NCBI GenBank assembly: GCA_900316295.1
Contig: ONCJ01000003.1
Span: 26,980-90,979 of the forward strand
Length of the DNA: 64,000 nt
Source: an uncultured Prevotella sp.
Lineage (GTDB): Bacteria > Bacteroidota > Bacteroidia > Bacteroidales > Bacteroidaceae
Direction: 5' to 3'
Below, one piece after another: positions 34,850 through 44,924 of this stretch (positions within the stretch are counted from its first letter, which is position 1; every line of letters begins with the position of its first letter). A program made the position numbers and the translations under genes. The notes beneath the pieces were generated by a model, which made no database searches, was not told the origin of the DNA, and saw only the letters and a list, made by a program, of their open reading frames with translations.

Positions 34850-36082
34850 TTACTTGCTCCATTGCTCTATGCGTTGGAGTGCCTTGTCTGTGTTTTCGTG
34901 AGTGGCGAATGCCGTGAAGCGCACGTAGCCCTCACCGCTGGGACCGAAGCCCACTCCAGGCGTACAAACTACGCCTGCTCCATAGAGCAACTGCTCGAAG
35001 AACTGCCACGATGAAGTATTCTTTGGTGTACGCATCCAGACGTATGGTGCGTTCTCTCCTCCATAGCACTCATATCCGAGCGAGCGCAGGGTCAGAAGCA
35101 TCCTTCTGGCGTTCTGCATATAGTAGTCAATGGTCTTTGCCACCTGTTCCTTGCCCTGTGGTGTATAGATGGCCTCGGCAGCTCTCTGCGAGATATAGCT
35201 TGCACCATTGAACTTGGTACACTGACGTCGCAACCATAGTTGGTGGACGGAGATACGCTCACCCTCGAAATTGGCTACGGTGAGATCCTTGGGTACTACG
35301 GTGTAGCCGCACCTGATGCCCGTGAAGCCAGCCGTCTTAGAGTAGGATCGGAACTCTACGGCACACTTTCTGGCTCCCCTAATCTCGTATATGCTATGCG
35401 GAATGTCGGGGTCTTGTATGTAGGCTTGGTAGGCGGCGTCGTAGAATATCAGCGAGTCATGTTTGATGGCGTAGTTCACCCACTTGCGCAACTCTTGTTT
35501 GCTGACGACCGTACCCGTAGGGTTGTTGGGATAGCATAGATATATCACATCGATATGCTTGTCCTTAGGAACCTCCGGCGTGAATCCGTTTTCGGCAGTA
35601 CACGGCATATACACCACATTGCTCCAACGCCCGTCCTCGTAGGTGCCACACCTGCCAATCATCACGTTAGAGTCGATATATACAGGATATATGGGGTCGG
35701 TGACGCCGATGAAGTTGTCCCAGTGGAGAATCTCCTGGAAGTTGCCTGTGTCAGACTTGGCACCGTCGTTGATGAAGATCTCTTCCTTGCTCAGGTGTAT
35801 GCCCCTGGGCAGGAAGTCGTTCTTGACTATAGCTTCGCGCAGAAAGTCGTAGCCTTGTTCGGGTCCATAGCCGTGAAAGCCCTCGACAGTAGCCATCTCG
35901 TCAACAGCTCGGTGCATAGCGTCGATGACTGCTGGACACAAGGGTTGGGTCACGTCGCCAATGCCGAGACTTATCACGTCGACTTTCGGGTGGGTCACCC
36001 GGAAGGCATTTACTTTTTTTGCTATATCGGCAAAAAGATAGTTTGCCTGTAGATTTAAGAAATGTGTATTTACTAAAGCCAT
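34850..36082 (-). CDS. dapL: LL-diaminopimelate aminotransferase
   Basis: A 410-residue class I/II PLP enzyme that converts tetrahydrodipicolinate directly to LL-diaminopimelate with glutamate as amino donor. The PLP lysine is in SYSKTAGFTGIRCGY; the N-terminus LNLQANYLFADIAKKVNAF, GIGDVTQPL and CYPNNPTGTV are DapL marks. It sits 54 bp after dapF, its pathway successor, and between glutamate synthase and glutamine synthetase genes, which ties lysine and peptidoglycan supply to the glutamate pool. Confidence 0.95.
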   Translation of the reverse strand: MALVNTHFLNLQANYLFADIAKKVNAFRVTHPKVDVISLGIGDVTQPLCPAVIDAMHRAVDEMATVEGFHGYGPEQGYDFLREAIVKNDFLPRGIHLSKEEIFINDGAKSDTGNFQEILHWDNFIGVTDPIYPVYIDSNVMIGRCGTYEDGRWSNVVYMPCTAENGFTPEVPKDKHIDVIYLCYPNNPTGTVVSKQELRKWVNYAIKHDSLIFYDAAYQAYIQDPDIPHSIYEIRGARKCAVEFRSYSKTAGFTGIRCGYTVVPKDLTVANFEGERISVHQLWLRRQCTKFNGASYISQRAAEAIYTPQGKEQVAKTIDYYMQNARRMLLTLRSLGYECYGGENAPYVWMRTPKNTSSWQFFEQLLYGAGVVCTPGVGFGPSGEGYVRFTAFATHENTDKALQRIEQWSK

Positions 36083-36136
36083 GATTCTTTTATTTTTTTA
36101 TGTAGTTGAGGAGTAAGTAGTTGAGTACTCATCTCC

Positions 36137-36955
36137 TTATAACTCATCAGATATTTCTCCATCAAAGACAAATTCGGCAGGACCAGTCATATAGACGTGA
36201 TTGTTGGCTGCGTTCCACTCAATACCGAGTGTGCCCCCGTCCATGACTATTGCAGACTGTCGGCTTGCTCTACCTGTGATGGCGGCGGCTACAGCCGTAG
36301 CACATGCTCCTGTGCCGCAAGCCATCGTTATGCCGCTGCCTCGCTCCCAAACACGGGTGCGTATGCTCCCATCGGGCTCTATACGTGCAAGTTCGATATT
36401 ACATCGTTGGGGAAAGGCAGGATGGTGTTCCAGACGTCGTCCAAGAGAACCTAGCTGGTCTATGTCGTCGGTGAAGATGACAAAATGCGGATTGCCCATA
36501 GATACGAACACACCTTCTGGGAGGCTGGAGTCTTGGGTGTTTAGGCTTGGTACATACTGTTCCATGTTCTCCAATACGGGTTCGAGCATGTCTACGGTGA
36601 CACTCTCCACCTTGTCCTCAGTCGTGTTGAGCAACAGGGTCTTGATGCTTGATAGGGTTTGCAGGTGGATGGTGGTCTTCTGTGTCAGTCCGCGTTCGTA
36701 GAGATATTTGCCGATACATCTCGAGGCGTTGCCGCACATCATCGCCTCGCTGCCGTCAGCGTTGAAGATGCGCATGGAGAAATCGGCGTCAGCTGTCGTC
36801 GCAGCACCTATCAGCACCAGTCCGTCTGAGCCGATGCCCTTGTGACGGTCGCTCCATGCAATAGCTGCAATCTCGGGACGAGGTATGTCGTAGAGCATCG
36901 TGTTGACGTAGATGTAGTCGTTGCCTGCTCCGTGCATCTTTGTGAATCGTATCAT
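36137..36955 (-). CDS. dapF: Diaminopimelate epimerase
   Basis: A 272-residue DapF that turns LL- into meso-diaminopimelate. Both active-site cysteines are present: [10 protein letters not shown] (about residue 76) and [11 protein letters not shown] (about 219). The substrate motif [10 protein letters not shown] is at the N-terminus. It starts 14 bp after gltD ends, so it is cotranscribed with the glutamate synthase genes. Confidence 0.95.
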   Translation of the reverse strand: MIRFTKMHGAGNDYIYVNTMLYDIPRPEIAAIAWSDRHKGIGSDGLVLIGAATTADADFSMRIFNADGSEAMMCGNASRCIGKYLYERGLTQKTTIHLQTLSSIKTLLLNTTEDKVESVTVDMLEPVLENMEQYVPSLNTQDSSLPEGVFVSMGNPHFVIFTDDIDQLGSLGRRLEHHPAFPQRCNIELARIEPDGSIRTRVWERGSGITMACGTGACATAVAAAITGRASRQSAIVMDGGTLGIEWNAANNHVYMTGPAEFVFDGEISDEL

Positions 36956-36969
36956 TTAGTTCTTTGTTT

Positions 36970-38340
36970 TTATTTTTTTGTATTTTTACATTTAACATAT
37001 TCATCTATCTTCTTAGCCGTCTGCTTGCCGCTTGCCATAGCTCTTACGACAAGACTCGCACCATTGGCTGCATCGCCACATACGAATACGTTCTCAGGAT
37101 ACTGAGGATGCTCAGGCTTGAGAAATCCCATTGCCAGCAGTACCAGTTCGGCCTTGATGATCTCAGGCTTGCCCTTGGGCACCATTATCGGTCTGCCGCC
37201 TTCAGGATTCTCTTTCCATTCTATCTCTTGTACTTTTACACCTGTCAGCTTGCCGTCTTTCCCGATAAACTCCAGTGTGTTGATGTTCCATCGTCTTGTA
37301 CATCCCTCTTCGTGGCTGGATGTCGTCTTCAGTGTGCGAGGATAGTTGGGCCACGGGTTCTGAGGGTCAGTAGGTCCTTCTAAGGGTCGTGGCATAATTT
37401 CGATCTGTGTCACACTCTTACATCCCTGTCTGTGAGCCGTTCCGATGCAGTCCGACCCAGTGTCGCCGCCACCGATGACCAGTACGTCTTTGCCTTTGGC
37501 GGTGACGCGTTCGTCCTTAGAAAACTCCATACCAGCCAGCACCCTGTTTTGTTGGGCAAGCATCTCTAAAGCCAGGTGGACACCCTTGAGCTCTCTGCCC
37601 GGAATGTTGAGGTCGCGGGCGGTAGGGGTACCTGTGGCGATGACGATGGCATCGAATCGAGAGGTCAGAGGAGTGGGATGAGGGCTGAGAGAGATAGCCT
37701 CATTATATCTGAACTCGATACCCTCAGCCTCTAACAGTCGTAGTCGACGGTCGATGACGGCCTTGTTCAGCTTGAAGTTAGGTATGCCGTAGCGCAGCAG
37801 CCCTCCTGCCGACTCTGCCTTCTCAAACACCGTGACCATGTAGCCCATCTGGTTCAGCTCGTTAGCGACAGCCAGTCCTGCTGGTCCTGCGCCTATCACA
37901 GCCACCCTGTGGCCGTTGCGCTGAGGTATGTGTGGCATAATATATCCTTCACGAAAGGCAGCCTCGGTGATAGCCGCTTCGTCCTCACGATTGGTGGTGG
38001 GTTCATGCTCGACGAGATTGAGAATGCATGCCTTCTCGCATAGGGCAGGACAGACGCGACCAGTAAACTCAGGGAACGGGTTGGTATCGCTCAGCAGATG
38101 GTATGCCAGTTCCCAATCGCCTTTGTACAGAGCGTCGTTCCACTCGGGTGGTTTGTTGCCCAGCGGACAAGCCCAGTGGCAGAAGGGTACGCCACAATCC
38201 ATGCATCGACTCGCCTGGAGCTTGCGCTCGCGTGTGCTCAGAGTCTGTTCCACCTCTCCAAAATCGTGTATTCTGTCATGAACAGGACGGTAGCCAGCTT
38301 CCTGACGGTGTATAGTAAGAAAAGCTTTAGAATCTCCCAT
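36970..38340 (-). CDS. gltD: Glutamate synthase small subunit
   Basis: A 456-residue NADPH-dependent beta subunit. N-terminal 4Fe-4S cysteines lie in CMDCGVPFCHWACPLGN and RVCPALCEKACIL; the FAD fold has GAGPAGLAVANEL (about residue 150) and the NADPH fold VIGGGDTGSDCIG. It passes electrons to GltB. The stretch SLSPHPTPLTSRFDA (about 232-246) is encoded by DNA that resembles the CCTCAC/ACCTCTCACC spacer repeats, but the length of this loop is normal, so the resemblance may be chance. Confidence 0.94.
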   Translation of the reverse strand: MGDSKAFLTIHRQEAGYRPVHDRIHDFGEVEQTLSTRERKLQASRCMDCGVPFCHWACPLGNKPPEWNDALYKGDWELAYHLLSDTNPFPEFTGRVCPALCEKACILNLVEHEPTTNREDEAAITEAAFREGYIMPHIPQRNGHRVAVIGAGPAGLAVANELNQMGYMVTVFEKAESAGGLLRYGIPNFKLNKAVIDRRLRLLEAEGIEFRYNEAISLSPHPTPLTSRFDAIVIATGTPTARDLNIPGRELKGVHLALEMLAQQNRVLAGMEFSKDERVTAKGKDVLVIGGGDTGSDCIGTAHRQGCKSVTQIEIMPRPLEGPTDPQNPWPNYPRTLKTTSSHEEGCTRRWNINTLEFIGKDGKLTGVKVQEIEWKENPEGGRPIMVPKGKPEIIKAELVLLAMGFLKPEHPQYPENVFVCGDAANGASLVVRAMASGKQTAKKIDEYVKCKNTKK

Positions 38341-38379
38341 ATCTATTTTTACATTATTGTATTTTTGTATTTTAATATT

Positions 38380-41300
38380 TTAATAGTCCCTCTGCATATC
38401 TGCAATCTTCTGTTGTAGTTTTCTCATCTGCTCCTCCTGCAGCACCCGTTTGTACTCTATAGGTATGATCTGTACAAAGTCCTCCACATATCTGTTCCAG
38501 TCGCTCAGCATCCTTTGTGCGAGTTTTGATCCCGTATGCAGGTAGTGTTGCTGTATTAGTTCGAAGAGCTCCTTACGGCTCACACCGTCTTCCACGAGAT
38601 TGATCTCTACCATATCCATATTGCAGAAGTAGTCAAACCCACGACCGTTGTCTTTCGAGGAGGCATGTCGGCTCTTGTCCCATACGTATGCCACACCCCC
38701 CGACATTCCTGCCGCAAAGTTGCGACCAGTATCACCGAGCACTACCACTCTGCCCCCAGTCATATACTCACAGCAATGGTCGCCCGCACCCTCTACCACG
38801 GCAATGGCTCCCGAGTTGCGTACGGCAAATCGTTCGCCCACCCTTCCGTTGATATAGATCTCTCCGCTGGTAGCCCCGTAAAGTCCGGTATTGCCAGCGA
38901 TAATGTTGTCCTCGGCAACGAAGTCGACCTGTGACGGCGGCAGTATGGAGATGCTTCCGCCAGAGAGTCCTTTGGCAAAATAGTCATTAGTCTCGCCCTC
39001 GAGCCTGAACGATACACCATGTGCGAGGAAAGCGCCAAACGACTGTCCTGCTGAACCCTTGAACCTCACGTTGATGGTGTTGTCAGGCAATCCCTGCAGT
39101 TTGTGTTTCTTGACAATCAGTCCCGATAGCATAGCCCCCACCGCACGATTGGTGTTCTTCACCACGTAGTCCAGACGTATCTCGCCAGTGCCGTCAATCA
39201 CCTGGCTGCAAGCCTCGATGATCTGCTCGTCAAGCACCGAACCCGCCTGCATGCCAAGAGGCGTAGTGGGCTTGCAGACGTCGCCAGTGAAGTGCAGGTC
39301 GCCCTCCTCCTTGTGTAGCAAACGAGAGAAGTCGAGCACCGACGAGGATGTGTTGACAAACTCAGTGTGTCCGATAATGTCATTGAGCGATCGGAACCCC
39401 ATCTCTGCCAAATATTCACGCACCTCCTGAGCAATAAATGTGAAGTAGTTGACAAGGTACTTATAGCTTCCCATAAAGTGTTTGCGCAAGTCAGGATTTT
39501 GCGTAGCCACACCCATAGGACAGGTGTTCAGACTACACTTGCGCATCATCATACACCCCAGTACTATCAGCACGGACGTGCCAAACCCAAACTCCTCAGC
39601 ACCGAGCAGAGCCATCAGGATGACGTCCCGTCCCGTCTTCATCTGTCCGTCAACCTGTAGTCTCACTCCAGAACGGAGCCCGTTACGTACAAGCGTCTGC
39701 TGGGTCTCGCTCAGACCAATCTCTGGCGAGATGCCCGCAAAGCGCATGCTGCTGGCAGGCGATGCGCCCGTGCCGCCCTCAGCTCCAGAGATGACAATCA
39801 GGTCGGCCTTAGCCTTTGCCACACCAGCGGCTATGGTGCCCACGCCGCTCTCTGCTACGAGCTTGACGCTGACCGTAGCCCTCGGATTGACATTCTTCAG
39901 GTCGAAAATCAGTTGGGCAAGATCCTCAATACTGTAGATGTCATGATGAGGTGGGGGAGAGATGAGACTGATGCCAGGTATGCTATGGCGAGTTTTCGCA
40001 ATCACCTCGTTAACCTTGAATCCTGGCAACTGGCCTCCCTCGCCAGGTTTGGCTCCCTGAGCCACCTTTATCTGTATCTCTTCGGCATTGACAAGATACT
40101 CGGTAGTGACACCAAATCGTCCGCTTGCCACCTGTTTGGTCTTCGAGCTGAGGCTGATGCCGTCACGTTCAGAATAGAAACGCTCCGAGTCCTCACCGCC
40201 CTCACCAGTGTTGCTGCGTGCTCCCAGCTTGTTCATGGCAAGACAGATAGCCTCGTGAGCCTCTTTGCTCAGAGCACCAAACGACATAGCACCCGCAACA
40301 AATCGTCTGACGATACTTTCTACAGGTTCTACCTCGTCGAGAGGTATCGGATTCTTCTTCCACTCCATGAGGTCGCGGATGAATATGGGCGACTCTTTCT
40401 GGTCTACCAGCCGGCTATATTCCTTGAATTTGGCATAGTCACCTGTACGTGTCGCCTGCTGGAGAGTGGCTATGGTGTCTGGGTTCCAGGCATGTCTCAC
40501 TCCGTCTCGGCGCCAATGGAACTGGCCATGATTGGGCAGGGGCTTTTCTTCTTGTGTAGGGTGTATGGTGTTACGAGAGATGGCATCTTGGGCTATCTTC
40601 TCCAGTCCAATGCCGCCTATGCTGCTGGTGTCTGTACCAAAATATGTCTTCAGTATAGTCTCGCTGAGTCCAATGCTCTCAAAGATTTTTGCGCCGCGAT
40701 ATGACCTGATGGTAGAGATGCCCATCTTTGCCATAATCTTGAAGAGCCCCTTCCTTACCGCCTTGATATAGTTTTTCTCAGCAGTGTTGTAGTCTTCTTG
40801 TATCTTATGATGCCTTACCAGCTCGTCAAGAATGGCAAACGTCATATATGGACATAAAGCCGAAGCGCCATAGCCGAGCAACAAGGCTGCGTGCATGGTC
40901 TCACGAATCTCGCCAGACTCAACGATGAGCGCCGTCTGCACTCGTTTGCCGACAGATATAAGATAATGGTGGACGGCAGAGACGGCAAGCAGCGACGGGA
41001 TAAATCCGCCGACAACCTTCTCGTCACCACCCAGCGGAGCATCTACCTTGTCTGTCAGTATGATGTAGTTGTAGCCGTCGTCTACCGCCTTCTCAGCATC
41101 CTTGCACAAACGGTCAAGAGCTTCTTTCAGAGCCTCGCCTGCAGCCGATGGCTCAGGCTGTCCTGAGTCGTGCAAACTGAAGGTCATAGGTAGTTTGATG
41201 GTATTAAACCCCTTGTATCGTATGTTGCATAGTATGTCCAGTTGGGTGTTGGTGAGGACAGGGTGGGGCAGACGCACCATCTTGCAGTTGGTTTCGTCAG

Positions 41301-42918
41301 GATTGAGAATGCCCGTTCCTACCCGCCCGATATATTCCGTAAGACTCATCACCAATTCCTCACGTATGGAGTCGATGGCAGGATTGGTTACCTGAGCAAA
41401 CTGTTGACGGAAATAATTGAAGAATAGTTGTGGCTTTTCGGACAATACGGCGAGCGGGGTGTCGTTTCCCATTGACGCCGTGGGCTCCTGGCCGTTGATA
41501 GCCATAGGGATGATGGTGGCGTATATATCCTCAGCACCATAGGCGAAGATGTCCTCTTTCTGTCTGAGATTGCTGACGCTATTGTCTACATGCCGACCGC
41601 TTCTGAGGTTCTCCAGTTGTATTCGGTTAGTGCTCAGCCATGTGCCGTATGGATGTTCGCTGGCAAGTTGCTGCTTTATCTCTCCGTCATAGTATATCTT
41701 GCCCTCCTGGGTATCCACAAGCAGTATCTTTCCTGGTTGCAGGCGTCCTTTCTCAGCTATGTCCGTAGGGTCAATATCCATCACGCCAACCTCACTGGCT
41801 ACAATCATCGTGTCTTTCTTAGTGATGGTATAGCGTGCTGGCCGCAATCCGTTACGGTCGAGCATACCTCCGGCAAATCTGCCGTCGCTGAAGAGCAGAG
41901 CCGCAGGACCGTCCCAAGGTTCCATCAGTATAGAGTGATATTCGTAGAATGCCTTCAGGTCGTCGCTGATAGGGTTCTTGTCGTTGAACGACTCTGGTAC
42001 CAATACTGCCATAGCATGAGGAAGACTCAAGCCAGACATTACGAAAAACTCCAGTACGTTGTCGAGCGAAGCCGAGTCAGACATGTCGGGTTGGATAATA
42101 GGACTTATGCTCGGGTTGTCTGGTATCAGTACCGACTCCCTTGCCTTCATCCAGTTACGGTTGCCCCTGATGGTGTTGATCTCTCCATTATGAGCTAACA
42201 GCCTGAAGGGTTGAGCCAGTGACCACGTAGGGAATGTGTTGGTGCTGAATCGAGAGTGTACAAGCGCAAGTCCACTGGTGAAGTATGGATTTGTCAAGTC
42301 AGGATAATACTCGCGTACCTGCATGGACGATAACATACCTTTATATACAATATTGGTATTGCTCAGCGAACAGATGTAGAAATCCTTATGATTGATGCGT
42401 TTCTCTATTCGTTTCCTTATCATATATAGTGTGCGGGGAAGAGCATCTACCTTGTCGTCGCTCACTCCTGTTATGAAGACCTGCTTTATGGCTGGCTCTG
42501 TGCTGAGCGCAGTCGCGCCCAGACACTCGGGCCGAGTGGGTACTGTCCTAAGATGCATCAGCTGTAGTCCCTCACGCTCAATCTCCTCAATCATGATACG
42601 TAGAATGTCCTGCTGTTCGTCTTCTTGTTTAGGCAGGAATACAAGTCCTGTACCATACTTGCCCTTCTCTGGAACAGGGATGCCTTGTAACAAAATAAAC
42701 TCATGGGGAATTTGCAGCATGATACCTGCACCGTCGCCATTCTTGCCAACCTCGGCACCACGATGGCGCATGTTCTCCAATACCTGTAGAGCATTGTCTA
42801 CCAGCTCATGACTCTTGTTGCCGTGAATATTCACAATCATACCTACTCCACAAGCGTCATGCTCATAGCTGTTATGGTAAAGTCCTTTTTCCTTGTTCTG
42901 AAGTTTACAATTTGTCAT
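38380..42918 (-). CDS. gltB: Glutamate synthase large subunit
   Basis: A 1512-residue ferredoxin-like-fold amidotransferase and synthase that makes two glutamates from glutamine and 2-oxoglutarate. The N-terminal glutaminase nucleophile is Cys23 (HDACGVGMIV), exposed after removal of a 22-residue propeptide. Also visible: the FMN/TIM-barrel SGAEGGTGASP, the 3Fe-4S cysteines CMMMRKCSLNTCP, and the C-terminal beta-helix with GLSGGSISI and GAVVEGAG-like repeats. It is first in the gltB-gltD-dapF-dapL-glnN operon and divergent from glnK. Confidence 0.96.
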   Translation of the reverse strand: MTNCKLQNKEKGLYHNSYEHDACGVGMIVNIHGNKSHELVDNALQVLENMRHRGAEVGKNGDGAGIMLQIPHEFILLQGIPVPEKGKYGTGLVFLPKQEDEQQDILRIMIEEIEREGLQLMHLRTVPTRPECLGATALSTEPAIKQVFITGVSDDKVDALPRTLYMIRKRIEKRINHKDFYICSLSNTNIVYKGMLSSMQVREYYPDLTNPYFTSGLALVHSRFSTNTFPTWSLAQPFRLLAHNGEINTIRGNRNWMKARESVLIPDNPSISPIIQPDMSDSASLDNVLEFFVMSGLSLPHAMAVLVPESFNDKNPISDDLKAFYEYHSILMEPWDGPAALLFSDGRFAGGMLDRNGLRPARYTITKKDTMIVASEVGVMDIDPTDIAEKGRLQPGKILLVDTQEGKIYYDGEIKQQLASEHPYGTWLSTNRIQLENLRSGRHVDNSVSNLRQKEDIFAYGAEDIYATIIPMAINGQEPTASMGNDTPLAVLSEKPQLFFNYFRQQFAQVTNPAIDSIREELVMSLTEYIGRVGTGILNPDETNCKMVRLPHPVLTNTQLDILCNIRYKGFNTIKLPMTFSLHDSGQPEPSAAGEALKEALDRLCKDAEKAVDDGYNYIILTDKVDAPLGGDEKVVGGFIPSLLAVSAVHHYLISVGKRVQTALIVESGEIRETMHAALLLGYGASALCPYMTFAILDELVRHHKIQEDYNTAEKNYIKAVRKGLFKIMAKMGISTIRSYRGAKIFESIGLSETILKTYFGTDTSSIGGIGLEKIAQDAISRNTIHPTQEEKPLPNHGQFHWRRDGVRHAWNPDTIATLQQATRTGDYAKFKEYSRLVDQKESPIFIRDLMEWKKNPIPLDEVEPVESIVRRFVAGAMSFGALSKEAHEAICLAMNKLGARSNTGEGGEDSERFYSERDGISLSSKTKQVASGRFGVTTEYLVNAEEIQIKVAQGAKPGEGGQLPGFKVNEVIAKTRHSIPGISLISPPPHHDIYSIEDLAQLIFDLKNVNPRATVSVKLVAESGVGTIAAGVAKAKADLIVISGAEGGTGASPASSMRFAGISPEIGLSETQQTLVRNGLRSGVRLQVDGQMKTGRDVILMALLGAEEFGFGTSVLIVLGCMMMRKCSLNTCPMGVATQNPDLRKHFMGSYKYLVNYFTFIAQEVREYLAEMGFRSLNDIIGHTEFVNTSSSVLDFSRLLHKEEGDLHFTGDVCKPTTPLGMQAGSVLDEQIIEACSQVIDGTGEIRLDYVVKNTNRAVGAMLSGLIVKKHKLQGLPDNTINVRFKGSAGQSFGAFLAHGVSFRLEGETNDYFAKGLSGGSISILPPSQVDFVAEDNIIAGNTGLYGATSGEIYINGRVGERFAVRNSGAIAVVEGAGDHCCEYMTGGRVVVLGDTGRNFAAGMSGGVAYVWDKSRHASSKDNGRGFDYFCNMDMVEINLVEDGVSRKELFELIQQHYLHTGSKLAQRMLSDWNRYVEDFVQIIPIEYKRVLQEEQMRKLQQKIADMQRDY

Positions 42919-42959
42919 ATTATCCTTCTTTTTGTTTACTTATATGCTTAAGCTGGGTG

Positions 42960-42991
42960 CAAAGTTAAATCAGAATGTTGGAATAAACAAG
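42960..42991 (-). promoter_or_regulatory. Promoter of the gltB operon
   Basis: Minus strand CTTG (42988-42991), 20 bp, TAACTTTG (42960-42967), giving a leader of about 35 nt. Confidence 0.6.
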
Positions 42992-43031
42992 AAAATACTT
43001 ACTTTTATTATCTTAAAATTTAATTAAAATA

Positions 43032-43117
43032 GCAAAATGAAACGAATATACGTAAATTTATGGCAAAATGAAAGAAAATAGTAATGTGTTGTGTACGCAA
43101 ACAAAGCAAAATGTAAG
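43032..43117. promoter_or_regulatory. Three direct repeats GCAAAATG in the gltB-glnK divergent region
   Basis: GCAAAATGAAA at 43032 and 43063 and GCAAAATGTAAG at 43106. The spacings, 31 and 43 bp, are close to three and four helical turns. They lie between the gltB promoter (42960-42991) and the glnK -7 box (43180), a natural place for a shared nitrogen operator. Confidence 0.45.
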
Positions 43118-43179
43118 TTGGTGTAGTTTTTTAAAATCAAATAGAATGAATAATGATAAAAATGCTTACAAATGTATTT

Positions 43180-43187
43180 ACCTTTGC
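43180..43187 (+). promoter_or_regulatory. -7 box of the glnK-amtB promoter
   Basis: TACCTTTG, 46 bp before the glnK ATG; no good -33 TTTG at the usual distance, which suggests activation is needed. Confidence 0.55.
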
Positions 43188-43232
43188 AGTTGAAAGCTTT
43201 CATAGTGTTATAATATAAAATAGGTAAAAAGT

Positions 43233-43580
43233 ATGAAAAGGATTGAAGCAATCATTCGTAAGACAAAGTTTGAGGAAGTCAAGGAGGCTTTGTTGCAGTC
43301 GGACATTGACTGGTTTGAATATCATAATGTTCATGGTATCGGACAGAGCCGTCAGGAGAGGATATATCGTGGTGTCCAGTATTCCACGGATGTCATCGAG
43401 CGTGTAGCTCTGACTATTATTTGCCGTGATCCTCTGGTGGAACAAACGGTGAATGTGATACTTAATGTAGCTCACACAGGTGAGATAGGCGACGGTCGTA
43501 TTTTTGTTAGTGATGTGATAGATACGTGGTCTATCCGAACTGGTGAGAATGGTGATACCGTCCTGAGAGACAAGAAGTAA
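43233..43580 (+). CDS. glnK: P-II nitrogen regulatory protein
   Basis: A 115-residue P-II protein with MKRIEAIIRKTKFEEVKEAL at the N-terminus, a T-loop IYRGVQYSTD whose Tyr stands at the usual uridylylation position, and the C-terminal signature TGEIGDGRIFVSDV. It senses 2-oxoglutarate and ATP/ADP and usually gates AmtB, encoded 40 bp downstream. The T-loop is different from the proteobacterial GRQKG...EY sequence. Confidence 0.94.
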   Translation: MKRIEAIIRKTKFEEVKEALLQSDIDWFEYHNVHGIGQSRQERIYRGVQYSTDVIERVALTIICRDPLVEQTVNVILNVAHTGEIGDGRIFVSDVIDTWSIRTGENGDTVLRDKK

Positions 43581-43620
43581 ATAATGTGATTGTATGTTTT
43601 ATTAGAAGGAAAATATTATT

Positions 43621-44868
43621 ATGGATAACTTATCACTCGATACTGTATGGATGTTGTTGGCTGCAATGTTAGTATTTTGGATGCAGCCTGGTTTTGCTTT
43701 GTGTGAGGCGGGATTCACCCGCCAGAAGAATACTGTGAATATTCTGATGAAGAACTTTGTGGACTTTATGTTTGGTTCACTGTTGTTCTTCTTCGTCGGG
43801 TTTGGATTTATGTTCGGCTCTGATGGCTCTGGTTTCGTGGGAGCGCCCAACTGGGGTGACTTGTCTTTCTATAAGAGCGACCTACCCGTCGAGGGTTTCT
43901 TGATTTTTGAGACAGTATTCTGTGCTACAGCTGCTACTATTGTCAGTGGAGCTATGGCCGAACGTACCAAGTTCTCGATGTATCTGATTTATAGTGCTGT
44001 GATCTCGCTCGTCATCTATCCCGTTGAAGGTCATTGGACATGGGGTGGAGGATGGCTATGTAATGATGCTGCCGATGGATTTATGATGACCACGTTTGGT
44101 GATGTGTTCCATGATTTCGCAGGTTCGGCGATAGTCCATAGTGTCGGAGGCGTATTGGCGTTTGTCGGTGCGATGGCTCTCGGTCCTCGCCTGGGCAAAT
44201 ATGCCAAGGACGGAAAGAGTCGTGCTATCCCTGGTCACAATCTTGCGCTGGCTTCGCTTGGTGTCTTCATTCTATGGCTCGGATGGTTTGGGTTCAATCC
44301 TGGTAGCCAGTTGGCAGCCAGTGGTGAGGTAAATCGTATTGCTATCTCTCATGTGTTCCTGACTACCAATCTTGCGGCTGTTGCTGGTGGAGTGGCTACT
44401 ATGTTCATCACATATATAAAATATGGTAAGCCGTCGCTCTCACTAACACTCAACGGTGTTCTGGCTGGACTGGTAGGTATTACCGCAGGTTGCGATCTTG
44501 TGTCGCCAATGGGTGCTGTCGTCATTGGTCTAGTGTGTGGATCAGTCCTTGTCTTTGCCATAGAGTTCATCGATCACCGTCTTCACATTGATGACCCTGT
44601 TGGTGCAAGTAGTGTTCATGGAGTGTGTGGCATACTGGGTACGCTGATGACGGGACTGCTGTCTACCAGCAATGGTGCTTTCTATGGTCACGGATGGGGT
44701 TTCTTCGGGGCAGAGTGTTTTGGCGTTTTTGTCATCGATCTGTGGGCTGCTGTCTGTGGTGTCATCTTGTTCTACTCTATCAAGAAACTGCATGGATTAC
44801 GTGTTGATGCACGCATCGAGGAAGAAGGACTTGATATCTACGAGCATGGGGAGACGTGCTATAATTAG
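43621..44868 (+). CDS. amtB: Ammonium transporter
   Basis: A 415-residue Amt/Rh channel with 11 hydrophobic helices. Conserved pieces include MQPGFALCEAGFTRQKN, the first pore His region in HDFAGSAIVHSVGG, GWFGFNPGS, and the second pore His in GASSVHGVCGILGT. It takes up ammonium, with GlnK as likely gate. There is no signal peptide. The C-terminal tail DARIEEEGLDIYEHGE is the typical GlnK-sensitive tail. Confidence 0.95.
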   Translation: MDNLSLDTVWMLLAAMLVFWMQPGFALCEAGFTRQKNTVNILMKNFVDFMFGSLLFFFVGFGFMFGSDGSGFVGAPNWGDLSFYKSDLPVEGFLIFETVFCATAATIVSGAMAERTKFSMYLIYSAVISLVIYPVEGHWTWGGGWLCNDAADGFMMTTFGDVFHDFAGSAIVHSVGGVLAFVGAMALGPRLGKYAKDGKSRAIPGHNLALASLGVFILWLGWFGFNPGSQLAASGEVNRIAISHVFLTTNLAAVAGGVATMFITYIKYGKPSLSLTLNGVLAGLVGITAGCDLVSPMGAVVIGLVCGSVLVFAIEFIDHRLHIDDPVGASSVHGVCGILGTLMTGLLSTSNGAFYGHGWGFFGAECFGVFVIDLWAAVCGVILFYSIKKLHGLRVDARIEEEGLDIYEHGETCYN

Positions 44869-44905
44869 TTTTTAGTTTTTAGTTTTTAGTTTTTAGTTTT
44901 TGATT
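44869..44905. repeat. TTTTTAG tandem repeat
   Basis: Five units of TTTTTAG between amtB and the porin-like gene, the complement of the AACTAAAA repeats seen at 3115-3157. Confidence 0.8.
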
Positions 44906-44924
44906 TTTAGAATAGTGTTTGAAT

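Noticed and set aside
37660-37700. Repeat insertion in gltD
   Set aside because: The DNA resembles spacer repeats, but the loop has the usual length, so an insertion is not shown.
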